Shown here: one piece after another, positions 1-6,158 of the stretch | Position numbering within the stretch: the stretch's first letter is position 1 | How the letters are laid out: every line of letters begins with the position of its first letter | Assembly: GCA_030147065.1 (NCBI GenBank) | Contig: JASLAP010000150.1 | Coordinates: forward strand, 1 to 6,708 | Direction of reading: 5' to 3' | Length of the DNA stretch: 6,708 bases | Origin: Pseudonocardia sp. | GTDB lineage: Bacteria > Actinomycetota > Actinomycetes > Mycobacteriales > Pseudonocardiaceae | The notes under the pieces: generated by a model | Told to the model about the DNA's origin: nothing | What the model saw: only the letters and a program-made list of their open reading frames with translations | Database searches by the model: none | Translations under genes and position numbers: made by a program

Positions 1-7
1 CCCCGCC

Positions 8-31
8 ATGACCCCCGCGATGACCCCCGAC
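8..31 (+). repeat. Tandem 12-nt repeat containing the two candidate start codons
   Basis: ATGACCCCCGCG (8-19) is followed directly by ATGACCCCCGAC (20-31), identical in 10 of 12 positions. Each unit begins with an in-frame ATG that also reads ATGA, so an upstream gene could end in TGA at 9-11 or 21-23, as in the 4-nt overlaps further on. The repeat makes the ligase start ambiguous by four residues. Confidence 0.5.
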
Positions 32-1684
32 TCCCCCACCGACCTGCCCGGCTTCGACCCCGACCGGGCCGCCGGCTACCGGGCGGCCGGCCTGTGGGGC
101 GGGCGCACCGTCGGCGACGAGCTGCGCCGCGCCGCCGCCCGCTTCGCCGACCGCCCCGCCCTGATCGGCCCCTCGGCGCGGTGGAGCTACCGCGAGCTGG
201 ACCGGCTCACCGACGCCTTCGCCGCCGGCCTGCTGGCCGCGACCGGGCTGCGCCCCGGCGACCGGATGATGTTCTCCGCCGGCAACGTCCCCGAGACGGT
301 CATCGCCTACTACGGCGCGGTCAAGGCCGGGGTGCTGCCGGTGTGCACGCTGCCCGCGCACGGGCGGCGCGAGATCGGGCTGCTCGCCGCGCACGTCGGC
401 GCCCGCGGCCACCTGGTGCAGACCGACTTCGCCGGTCAGGACCTGGTCGAGCTGGCCGCCCGGATCGGGTTGCCCGAGGTGGTCGCACTGCGCGGAACCG
501 CGCCCGGCGCCGTCGGGTACGACGACCTGATCACCGCCGGGGAGGACGCCCGGGCCCGGGCGGCGCTGGCCGCGGCCGCCCCCGACCCGGAGGGCCTGGT
601 CGCGTTCCAGCTCTCCGGCGGCACGACCGGGCTGCCGAAGGTCGCGCCCCGGCGGCACGCCGAGTACGTGCACAACTCCCTGGCCTGGGCCGCGGCGCTG
701 GGCATCGACGAGACCTCGGTGGTGCTGCACGCCCTGCCGATCATGCACAACGCCGGCATCGCCGCCGCGCTGCAGCCCGCGCACCTGGTCGGCGCGGCGT
801 TCGTGCTGGCGCCCGCGGCGGACCCGGCGACGATCGTGGACACCGTGCGCCGCGAGGGCGTCAGCTGCCTGCCGCTGCTGCCGCCTGCGGTGGTGATCCG
901 GCTGCTCGACCACGCCACCGCGACCGGGGCCGGCCTGCACGGGGTGCGGCGGATGTACGTCGGCGGGCAGAAGCTGCCCGCCGAGGTCGCGGTCCGGATC
1001 GAGCCCGAGCTGGGCGTGCCCTGCCTGCAGATGTTCGGGATGGCCGAGGGGATGTTCCTGGCCACCCCGCCGGACGCCCCGTCGCGGGTCCGGCTGCACT
1101 CGGTGGGCGCGCCGATCTCCCCCGGCGACGAGGTGCGGGTGCTGGAGATCGGCGGGACGGCCGAGGTGCCCGACGGCGAGCTCGGCGAGCTGGCCTGCCG
1201 CGGCCCGTACACGATCCCGGGCTACTACCGCGCGCCCGCGCACAACGCGGCCACGTTCACCGCCGACGGCTTCTACCGCACCGGCGACCTCGCGGTGCGC
1301 CGCGTCGAGGGCGGCCGGACGTCCTACGCGATCGAGGGCCGGATCAAGGACGTGATCAACCGCGGCGCGGAGAAGATCCACGCCGAGGAGGTGGAGGAGG
1401 TCCTCGTGCGCCACCCCGACGTCCACACCGCGGCGCTGGTGGCAATGCCCGACCCGGTGCTCGGCGAGCGCGGCTGCGCGTTCGTGATCATGGAGCCGGG
1501 CGCCGCCCCGGCCACCGTGGCCGGGCTCGGGGAGTTCCTGCGCGAGCAGGGGCTGGCCCGGTACAAGTGGCCCGAGCGGGTCGAGGTGGTCGACGAGCTG
1601 CCGCTGACCACCGTGGGCAAGGTGTCGAAGAAGGAGCTGCGCGAGCGGCTCACCACCGGGCTGGCCCCGGTGGCGGCGTCGTGA
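8..1684 (+). CDS. Aryl-acid adenylating enzyme (AMP-dependent ligase, DhbE/EntE/SdgA type)
   Basis: This gene probably activates an aromatic carboxylate with ATP to the aryl-AMP, and perhaps on to the CoA thioester, as the entry step of the pathway. The 558-residue reading covers a full ANL adenylating enzyme. Visible motifs are the P-loop LSGGTTGLPK (residues 202-211), the A5 motif QMFGMAEG (341-348), YRTGD (423-427), the hinge and A8 region GRIKDVINRGAEKIHAEEVE (444-463) and the A10 lysine in TTVGKVSKKE (K538). The FGMAEG form and the His-Asn pair H247-N248 in the A4 region resemble 2,3-dihydroxybenzoate-AMP ligases, where this Asn contacts the ring substituent ortho to the carboxylate. A salicylate-like or hydroxypicolinate-like substrate is therefore plausible but inferred. 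The start is uncertain: in-frame ATGs lie at 8 and 20, neither has a visible ribosome site, and only seven bases precede the first. The stop overlaps the next gene's GTG by 4 nt. Confidence 0.9.
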   Translation: MTPAMTPDSPTDLPGFDPDRAAGYRAAGLWGGRTVGDELRRAAARFADRPALIGPSARWSYRELDRLTDAFAAGLLAATGLRPGDRMMFSAGNVPETVIAYYGAVKAGVLPVCTLPAHGRREIGLLAAHVGARGHLVQTDFAGQDLVELAARIGLPEVVALRGTAPGAVGYDDLITAGEDARARAALAAAAPDPEGLVAFQLSGGTTGLPKVAPRRHAEYVHNSLAWAAALGIDETSVVLHALPIMHNAGIAAALQPAHLVGAAFVLAPAADPATIVDTVRREGVSCLPLLPPAVVIRLLDHATATGAGLHGVRRMYVGGQKLPAEVAVRIEPELGVPCLQMFGMAEGMFLATPPDAPSRVRLHSVGAPISPGDEVRVLEIGGTAEVPDGELGELACRGPYTIPGYYRAPAHNAATFTADGFYRTGDLAVRRVEGGRTSYAIEGRIKDVINRGAEKIHAEEVEEVLVRHPDVHTAALVAMPDPVLGERGCAFVIMEPGAAPATVAGLGEFLREQGLARYKWPERVEVVDELPLTTVGKVSKKELRERLTTGLAPVAAS

Positions 1685-3201
1685 GCGCGCGCAGGGTCGC
1701 CGTCGTCGGGGGCGGGCCGGGCGGGCTGTACGCGGCCCGGCTGCTGCGGCTGGCCGACCCGGACGTCGAGGTCGTCGTGCACGAGCAGGGCCTGCCCGAG
1801 ACCACCTTCGGCTTCGGCGTCGCGCTCGGCGCGCGCACCCAGCGCAACCTGGAGGCCGCCGACCCGGACTCGCTGCAGGACATCCTGGCCGCGGCCCGCC
1901 CGCACGACATGAGCATGCGGGTCGGCGACCGGGTGGCCCGGGTGCCCGGCGGCGCGCTGGTGGCCATCGCCCGCACCGAGCTGCTGGCCGTGCTCGGCCG
2001 GCACGCCGAGAAGGCCGGTGCCGAGCTGCGCTTCGGGGAGCGGGTGGACCCCGCCGAGCTCGACGCCGACCTGGTCGTGGTGGCCGACGGGGTGAGCAGC
2101 GCGACCCGCACCGCGGGTGCGGCGGCGTTCGGCGCCCGGGTGGACGTCGGGCGCGGGCTCTACCTGTGGGCCGGCACCGACGTCGCGCTGGACGAGGCGC
2201 TGTTCGCGCCGGCCACCACCGAGCACGGCACGTTCGTCGCGCACGCCTACCCCTACGCCCCGGACCGCAGCACCTTCCTGGTCGAGGTGGACGAGGCGAC
2301 CTGGCGGCGCGCCGGGTTCGCCGCGACCACCGCCGCGACCGCCGCGGACGCCTCCGACGAGGCCGCCCTGGAGTACCTGTCCGACGCCTTCGCCGACCGG
2401 CTGGCCGGGCACCGGTTGATCGGCAACCGGACCCGCTGGCTGCGGTTCCGCACCGTGACCTGCGAGCGCTGGTGGCGTGGCAACCAGGTGCTGCTCGGCG
2501 ACGCCGCGCACACCGCGCACTACTCGGTGGGGTCGGGCACCAAGCTGGCCATGGAGGACGCCATCGCGCTGTGCGGCGCGCTCGCCGCCGAACCCGACCG
2601 GGACGCCGCGCTGGTCCGCTACCAGGCCGAGCGCCGGCCGACCGTGGCCCGGATGCAGGACCTCGCCCGGCGCAGCCAGCGCTGGTGGGACTCGTTCCCG
2701 GCGCGCACCCACCTGCCGGTCGAGCAGCTGACGGTGGCCTACATGAGCCGGGCCGGGAACGTGTCCCTGGAGCGGTTCGCGGCCAGCACACCGGACGTAG
2801 TGCGGGCCGGCCTGGCCCAGTACGCCGGTACCGCGGCGGCCGCGGTCGACCTGGACCGGCCGGTGGACTGGGTCGCCACCCGACCCCTGGACGGGTTCGC
2901 CGGCCGGGTCGTCACCCGCGCCGCCGTCGGCGACGTGCTCGACCTGGGCGACTGCCCGGCCGATCCGTGGGACCCGGCGGCCGACGGGCTCGTCGCGGCC
3001 GCCGTCCGGGACGGCCGCCCGGTGTGGGTCGGCGGCGCCGGCGACCGGCCCGGCCTGCTCACCCGGCTCGACCTGGCCGAACGCCTGCGGCTGGCCGGCG
3101 CCCGGGTCGTCGTCGAGGGGCCCGCCGAGCTGCTGCCCGACCTGGCCGCCGGGCTGGCCGCCGCCCGCACCGACCTGATCGCCCTGGAGGGCAGCCGATG
3201 A
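1681..3201 (+). CDS. FAD-dependent aryl-CoA monooxygenase (salicylyl-CoA 5-hydroxylase-like)
   Basis: Predicted flavoprotein hydroxylase of 506 residues that would hydroxylate the ring of the activated acid, using NAD(P)H and O2. The N-terminus has the FAD Rossmann motif GGGPGG (residues 10-15) with acidic E35 ending beta-2. A DG motif lies at D136-G137, and the second FAD motif GDAAHTAHYSVGSGTKLAMED is anchored at G273-D274. That last segment resembles salicylyl-CoA 5-hydroxylase and the N-terminal half of 2-aminobenzoyl-CoA monooxygenase/reductase more than phenol-type hydroxylases. The GTG start at 1681 fits because the FAD motif begins about ten residues in and the GTGA overlap couples it to the ligase. 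After about residue 383 there is a roughly 120-residue tail instead of the full Old Yellow Enzyme domain found in bifunctional relatives. The tail contains LDLAERLRLAGARVVVEGP and is of unknown role. CoA-ester specificity is inferred from family and from the neighbouring ligase. Confidence 0.87.
   Translation: MSARRVAVVGGGPGGLYAARLLRLADPDVEVVVHEQGLPETTFGFGVALGARTQRNLEAADPDSLQDILAAARPHDMSMRVGDRVARVPGGALVAIARTELLAVLGRHAEKAGAELRFGERVDPAELDADLVVVADGVSSATRTAGAAAFGARVDVGRGLYLWAGTDVALDEALFAPATTEHGTFVAHAYPYAPDRSTFLVEVDEATWRRAGFAATTAATAADASDEAALEYLSDAFADRLAGHRLIGNRTRWLRFRTVTCERWWRGNQVLLGDAAHTAHYSVGSGTKLAMEDAIALCGALAAEPDRDAALVRYQAERRPTVARMQDLARRSQRWWDSFPARTHLPVEQLTVAYMSRAGNVSLERFAASTPDVVRAGLAQYAGTAAAAVDLDRPVDWVATRPLDGFAGRVVTRAAVGDVLDLGDCPADPWDPAADGLVAAAVRDGRPVWVGGAGDRPGLLTRLDLAERLRLAGARVVVEGPAELLPDLAAGLAAARTDLIALEGSR
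3186..3191 (+). promoter_or_regulatory. Ribosome binding site for the isomerase gene
   Basis: The sequence GGAGGG lies 6 nt upstream of the ATG at 3198, inside the last codons of the monooxygenase gene. It supports this ATG as the start although the reading frame stays open far upstream. Confidence 0.75.
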
Positions 3202-3968
3202 CGCCGCAGCAGACGACACAGCACCGGATCGGGCTGGTCGTGCCCAGCTCGAACACCACCGTGGAGACCGAGATGCCGCGGCTGCTGGGCCGGCACCCGT
3301 CGGCCGGGTTCTCCTTCCACGCCAGCCGGATGCGCATGCACACCGTCTCGGCCGAGGAGCTGCGGGCGATGAACGCCCAGCGCGGCCGCTGCGTCGACGA
3401 GGTCGGCGACGCCGGGGTGGACGCGCTGCTCTACGCCTGCCTGGTCGCGCTGATGGCGCAGGGCCCCGGCGAGCACGACCGCACCGAGCGGGCCGTGCGC
3501 GACCAGCTCGCCGGACGCGGCCTGGACCCGCTGGTCACCTCCAGCGCCGGTGCGCTGGTCACCGCCCTGCGCGCGCTGGACGCGCGGCGGGTCGGCCTGG
3601 TCATGCCCTACGTCGTCCCGATCGCCCGGCTGGTCGTGGACTACCTGGGCGCCGAGGGCCTGGACGTGGTGGCGTGGACCGCGCTGGAGGTGGCCGACAA
3701 CGCCGCGGTCGGCTGCATCCCCGGCGAGCAGGTCAGGGCCGCGGCCCGCGACCTGGACCTGACCGGCGTCGACGCCCTGGTGATCTCGGCGTGCGTGCAG
3801 ATGCCCTCGCTGGACCTGGTCGCCGACGCCGAGCGCGAGCTGGGCCTCCCGGTGCTGTCCGCGGCCACCGCGGGCGCGTTCACCCTGCTCGACGGGCTCG
3901 GCCTGCCCGTCGACCTGCCCGGCGCGGGCCGCCTGCTGGCCCGCGACGCCGTCCCGGCCACCGTCTAG
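3198..3968 (+). CDS. Maleate cis-trans isomerase-like protein (Asp/Glu racemase superfamily)
   Basis: This 256-residue protein is a full-length member of the Asp/Glu racemase superfamily and most resembles maleate cis-trans isomerase, which converts maleate to fumarate without a cofactor. The N-terminal IGLVVPSSNTTVETEMPRLL (residues 11-30) is typical of that group, with S18, N19 and T20 in the substrate-binding loop. The two catalytic cysteines are present as C81 (LLYACLVAL) and C199 (VISACVQMPS). Their spacing of 118 residues equals that of C76 and C194 in the characterised Nocardia farcinica enzyme as I recall it. Arylmalonate decarboxylases of this fold keep only the second cysteine, so decarboxylase activity is less likely. 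Maleate isomerases close nicotinate- and picolinate-type pathways and could act on maleate or a substituted maleate here. The ATG overlaps the monooxygenase stop (ATGA), indicating co-translation. Confidence 0.85.
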   Translation: MTPQQTTQHRIGLVVPSSNTTVETEMPRLLGRHPSAGFSFHASRMRMHTVSAEELRAMNAQRGRCVDEVGDAGVDALLYACLVALMAQGPGEHDRTERAVRDQLAGRGLDPLVTSSAGALVTALRALDARRVGLVMPYVVPIARLVVDYLGAEGLDVVAWTALEVADNAAVGCIPGEQVRAAARDLDLTGVDALVISACVQMPSLDLVADAERELGLPVLSAATAGAFTLLDGLGLPVDLPGAGRLLARDAVPATV

Positions 3969-3977
3969 ACCCGACCC

Positions 3978-3983
3978 GGAGGA
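3978..3983 (+). promoter_or_regulatory. Strong ribosome binding site for the VOC gene
   Basis: GGAGGA sits 4 nt upstream of the ATG at 3988, in the 19-nt gap after the isomerase stop. It is the only non-overlapping junction among the first six genes and carries a near-consensus Shine-Dalgarno sequence, so the VOC protein is probably translated independently and well. Confidence 0.8.
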
Positions 3984-3987
3984 ACCC

Positions 3988-4602
3988 ATGGACCACCTCG
4001 TGCAGGGCGTCGACCACGCCGCCTTCCCCACCTTCGACCCGGCCGGCACCGTCCGGTTCTACCGCGACGTGCTCGGCTTCCCGGTCGTGCACTCGATCTG
4101 CGCCGCCGGCTGGGGCCGGGAGCAGCACCCCGACTTCATCCACTTCTTCTTCGACATCGGCAACGACGACCGGATCGCGTTCTTCTACTACTTCGGCCTG
4201 CGGCCGGTGCACGACAAGCCGCGCGGGGACGCCTACGCCGGGTTCGACGCCGACGTGCCCGGCTACTTCGTCGACTCCCGGCACCTGGCGATCCACGTGG
4301 CGAGCGAGGAGCACCTGCTGGAGTACCGCCACCGGCTCGACGCCAGCGACTGGCCGGTGGAGATGCAGGTCCAGCACGAGACCATCGAGTCGATCTACAC
4401 CCACGACCCGAACGGCTACATGGTCGAGATCACCCGGGCGCTGCGCCCGGTCACCCCGCAGGAGGACCTGGACGCCGAACTGACCATCGACGCGCTGGTC
4501 GAGGTGGCGAGCGGGCCGGACCCGAGCCTGGCCAAGCTGCTCACCCGCAAGGCCGAGCTGATCGTCGAGCGGGCCGCGGCGTGGGAGGGGGTGTCGTCGT
4601 GA
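3988..4602 (+). CDS. VOC-superfamily metalloenzyme, probable extradiol-type ring-cleavage dioxygenase
   Basis: The 204-residue protein has the two beta-alpha-beta-beta-beta modules of the vicinal oxygen chelate fold. Module one starts GVDHAAF with H10, followed by the helix TVRFYRDVLGFPVV (residues 21-34). Module two starts around HLAIHV (H99 or H103) and ends GYMVEITR with E147. H10, one of H99/H103, and E147 would form a 2-His-1-Glu metal site, the geometry of extradiol dioxygenases. The usual fourth ligand at the end of module one, as in glyoxalases, seems absent: that strand reads RIAFFYYFG. A helical tail of about 50 residues (151-204) follows the fold. Ring cleavage of the hydroxylated product is inferred from this and from its place after an aromatic hydroxylase; an isomerase, epimerase or lyase of the same fold is possible. 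The stop overlaps the next gene's GTG by 4 nt. Confidence 0.82.
   Translation: MDHLVQGVDHAAFPTFDPAGTVRFYRDVLGFPVVHSICAAGWGREQHPDFIHFFFDIGNDDRIAFFYYFGLRPVHDKPRGDAYAGFDADVPGYFVDSRHLAIHVASEEHLLEYRHRLDASDWPVEMQVQHETIESIYTHDPNGYMVEITRALRPVTPQEDLDAELTIDALVEVASGPDPSLAKLLTRKAELIVERAAAWEGVSS
4583..4591 (+). promoter_or_regulatory. Purine-rich ribosome binding site for the 81-residue ORF
   Basis: An uninterrupted GGGAGGGGG run lies 7 nt upstream of GTG 4599. It decides the start: the other in-frame GTG at 4581 would leave this ribosome site inside the gene. Confidence 0.7.
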
Positions 4603-4844
4603 CCGTCCTCTACGTGCTGGACGTGCCGGAGAACATCGCCGTGCCGAAGGTCGCCGCGGAGGACCCGGCGGTCACCGTGGACCGGATCGGGCCGTACTTC
4701 GCGATCAGCGCGCCGGGCACCATCGTGGTCGACCGGCGGGCCACCGGCTGCCGGCACGCGGTCTGGTACAGCTGCGTGGCCGGGCTCGGCGGCGCCCGGA
4801 TCGTCCAGCACGACAAGGACGCGCTGCGGGTGGAGCCGGCGTGA
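4599..4844 (+). CDS. Small conserved-context protein of unknown function (81 aa)
   Basis: I do not recognise this protein. From GTG 4599 it is 81 residues, starts TVLYVLDVPENIAVP, and shows short alternating hydrophobic runs that suggest a beta-rich fold without signal peptide or membrane segment. A central cluster GCRHAVWYSCVAGLGG (residues 50-65) places C51, H53 and C59 close together, with H71 following in RIVQHDKD; this could be a metal or cofactor site, but that is speculation. It is very likely a real gene: it overlaps both neighbours by exactly 4 nt (GTGA at each end), has a strong ribosome binding site, and shows the same codon bias. Its position between the VOC enzyme and the hydrolase suggests an accessory subunit or small enzyme of the same pathway. 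Confidence 0.75.
   Translation: MTVLYVLDVPENIAVPKVAAEDPAVTVDRIGPYFAISAPGTIVVDRRATGCRHAVWYSCVAGLGGARIVQHDKDALRVEPA
4832..4835 (+). promoter_or_regulatory. Ribosome binding site for the alpha/beta hydrolase
   Basis: GGAG lies 5 nt upstream of GTG 4841, within the end of the small ORF. It supports this start, which produces the GTGA overlap. Confidence 0.6.
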
Positions 4845-6073
4845 CCCGCACCGACTCCCGCCTCGGCGCCGGCCGGCACGTCCGCGGGGCGCCGCTGCCC
4901 GACGCCACCCGCACCGAGCTGTACCAGCTCGGCACGGCCGACGGGGCCACCGTCACCGGCACGCTGCGCACGGTGCCCGGGGCGGAGACCGTCGTCGCCG
5001 TCATGCACCCGCGCCAGGACCAGACCCACCACCCGCTGGTGCCGCTGCTGCTGGCCGCCGGTTGCGCGGTGTGGACCCAGACCTCCCGGTCGGTCAACAA
5101 CGACATCGCGCTGGTGCACGAGCAGGCGCTGCTGGACGCGGCTGCGGGCCTGGTCCACCTGCGCGACCTCGGGTTCGACCACGTCGTGACGCTGGGCCAC
5201 TCCGGGGGCGGCGCGCTCTACGCCTACTACCACGAGCAGGCCGGGCTGCCCCCGGCGCAGCGGGTGGCGACCACGCCGGCCGGGCGCCCGACCGGGTTGG
5301 CCGAGGCCGAGCTGCCGGTCCCGGACGGCGCGGTGTTCCTGGCCCCGCACCCCGGGCCGGGCCTGCTGCTGATGTCGTGCCTGGACCCGTCGGTCGCCGA
5401 CGAGGCCGACCCGCTGTCCCGGATCCCGGAGCTGGACCCGTTCGACCCGGCCAACGGCTTCGCCGCGCCGCCGGCCAGCTCCCGCTACGACCCGGAGTTC
5501 GTGCGGCGCTACCGGGCGGCGCAGCGCGACCGGGCGGCGAGGATCGACACGACGGCCCGGGAGCGCGCCGCAGAGGCCGCCGCGGCGCGCGAGCGCGGCG
5601 ACCGTCGGGCCGCGCTGGCCCCACGGCTGATCACCGTCTACCGCACCGACGCCGACCTGCGCGCAGTCGACCTGTCCCTGGACCCCAACGAGCGCCCCTA
5701 CGGCTCGCTGTTCGGCCGCCGGCCCGACCTGATCAACTACGGGCTGGTCGGGTTCGGCCGGCTGACCACCCCGGACGCGTGGCTGTCCACCTGGTCCGGC
5801 CTCAGCTCGCGGGCCGGCTTCGTCCGGTGCGCGCCCGGGGTGCGCGCACCGACGCTGTTCCTGGAGCTGACCGGCGACCAGGCCGCCTTCCCGGCCGACT
5901 CGCAGGCCATGGCCGGCGGGCTCGGCGCCGCCGACCTGACCACCGGGGCCGTGCGCGGCACCCACTTCGGCGGGCCGATCGCCCCCGGCGCGCCCACCGG
6001 GGCGGCGCTGGCCGGGGCGCGGGTCGGCGACTGGCTCGACGAGCGGTTCCCGCTCGCCCCGCCGCCCGGGTAG
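4841..6073 (+). CDS. Alpha/beta hydrolase with large helical insertion
   Basis: This 410-residue cytoplasmic protein (no signal peptide seen) carries an alpha/beta hydrolase fold. The nucleophile elbow is LGHSGGGALYAYY with S121. The likely acid is D346 in LELTGDQAAFPADS, and the likely base is H375 in RGTHFGGP, so the triad order is normal. Before the elbow, VVAVMHPRQDQTHHPLVPLL (residues 51-70) probably forms the oxyanion-hole region. About 200 residues separate the elbow from the acid, much more than in a minimal hydrolase, and include an Arg/Ala-rich charged helix (about 222-262) that probably forms a lid. In this operon it could hydrolyse the ring-cleavage product or a CoA thioester; N-formylmaleamate deformylases that precede maleate isomerase in nicotinate catabolism also have this fold. 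None of these is proven by the sequence. The GTG start overlaps the small ORF's stop. Confidence 0.83.
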   Translation: MTRTDSRLGAGRHVRGAPLPDATRTELYQLGTADGATVTGTLRTVPGAETVVAVMHPRQDQTHHPLVPLLLAAGCAVWTQTSRSVNNDIALVHEQALLDAAAGLVHLRDLGFDHVVTLGHSGGGALYAYYHEQAGLPPAQRVATTPAGRPTGLAEAELPVPDGAVFLAPHPGPGLLLMSCLDPSVADEADPLSRIPELDPFDPANGFAAPPASSRYDPEFVRRYRAAQRDRAARIDTTARERAAEAAAARERGDRRAALAPRLITVYRTDADLRAVDLSLDPNERPYGSLFGRRPDLINYGLVGFGRLTTPDAWLSTWSGLSSRAGFVRCAPGVRAPTLFLELTGDQAAFPADSQAMAGGLGAADLTTGAVRGTHFGGPIAPGAPTGAALAGARVGDWLDERFPLAPPPG

Positions 6074-6093
6074 CCGGGGCCGACCTGCCCTGG
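6074..6093 (+). terminator. Candidate hairpin terminator after the hydrolase gene
   Basis: Immediately after the TAG stop, CCGGGGC (6074-6080) can pair with GCCCTGG (6087-6093), forming a 7-bp stem with one G-T wobble and a 6-nt loop. No T-rich tail follows, so it would be an atypical terminator of the kind proposed for GC-rich actinobacteria, or only a pause or mRNA-stabilising hairpin. Confidence 0.35.
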
Positions 6094-6153
6094 AATCGAC
6101 AAGTGAATCGTGGTTAGCTCATGCCGAGCCGCGAAACGGGCGCGGCCATCACC
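6094..6153 (+). promoter_or_regulatory. Possible promoter/operator region upstream of the thiolase
   Basis: Most of the 93-nt gap between hydrolase and thiolase is described here. Positions 6094-6121 are much less GC-rich than anything around them. They contain TCGACA (6096-6101), one mismatch from a TTGACA -35 box, but no well-spaced good -10: TAGCTC at 6115-6120 is too close. GAATCG occurs at 6093-6098 and again at 6105-6110, a 12-nt direct repeat that could be operator half-sites. CGGCCAT also occurs twice (6143-6149 and 6162-6168). The assignment rests on base composition and short matches only. Confidence 0.3.
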
Positions 6154-6158
6154 GGGAG
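6154..6158 (+). promoter_or_regulatory. Ribosome binding site for the thiolase
   Basis: GGGAG lies 8 nt upstream of ATG 6167 and fixes the thiolase start, in preference to the out-of-frame ATG at 6121. Confidence 0.65.

Noticed and set aside
94..3201. 1035-residue reading whose C-terminal half is the monooxygenase
   Set aside because: The part before 1681 is a low-complexity Arg/Pro/Gly/Ala product of the ligase gene read in another frame; the FAD motif and GTGA overlap place the real start at 1681.
1324..3219. 631-residue open frame on the minus strand
   Set aside because: It is a Gly/Val/Arg/Gln-rich mirror of two well-supported plus-strand genes with no recognisable motif; such frames are expected at this GC content.
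2166..3968. 600-residue reading that ends as the isomerase
   Set aside because: The first 344 residues are an Arg-rich shadow of the monooxygenase gene; the ATG at 3198 with its GGAGGG site is the start.
3198..3968. Arylmalonate decarboxylase assignment for the isomerase gene
   Set aside because: Arylmalonate decarboxylases lack the first catalytic cysteine; here both cysteines are present at the maleate-isomerase spacing.
2739..4049. 436-residue minus-strand open frame
   Set aside because: It is antisense to the monooxygenase, the isomerase and the start of the VOC gene, has low-complexity composition and shows no family signature.
4581..4598. Upstream GTG start for the 81-residue protein
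   Set aside because: It would put the purine-rich ribosome site inside the gene and add an uninformative GGGVV leader; GTG 4599 gives the overlap seen elsewhere in the operon.
4610..5965. 451-residue minus-strand open frame
   Set aside because: It is antisense to the small ORF and the hydrolase, which have coherent motifs; its own product is a Gly/Arg/Gln-rich shadow.
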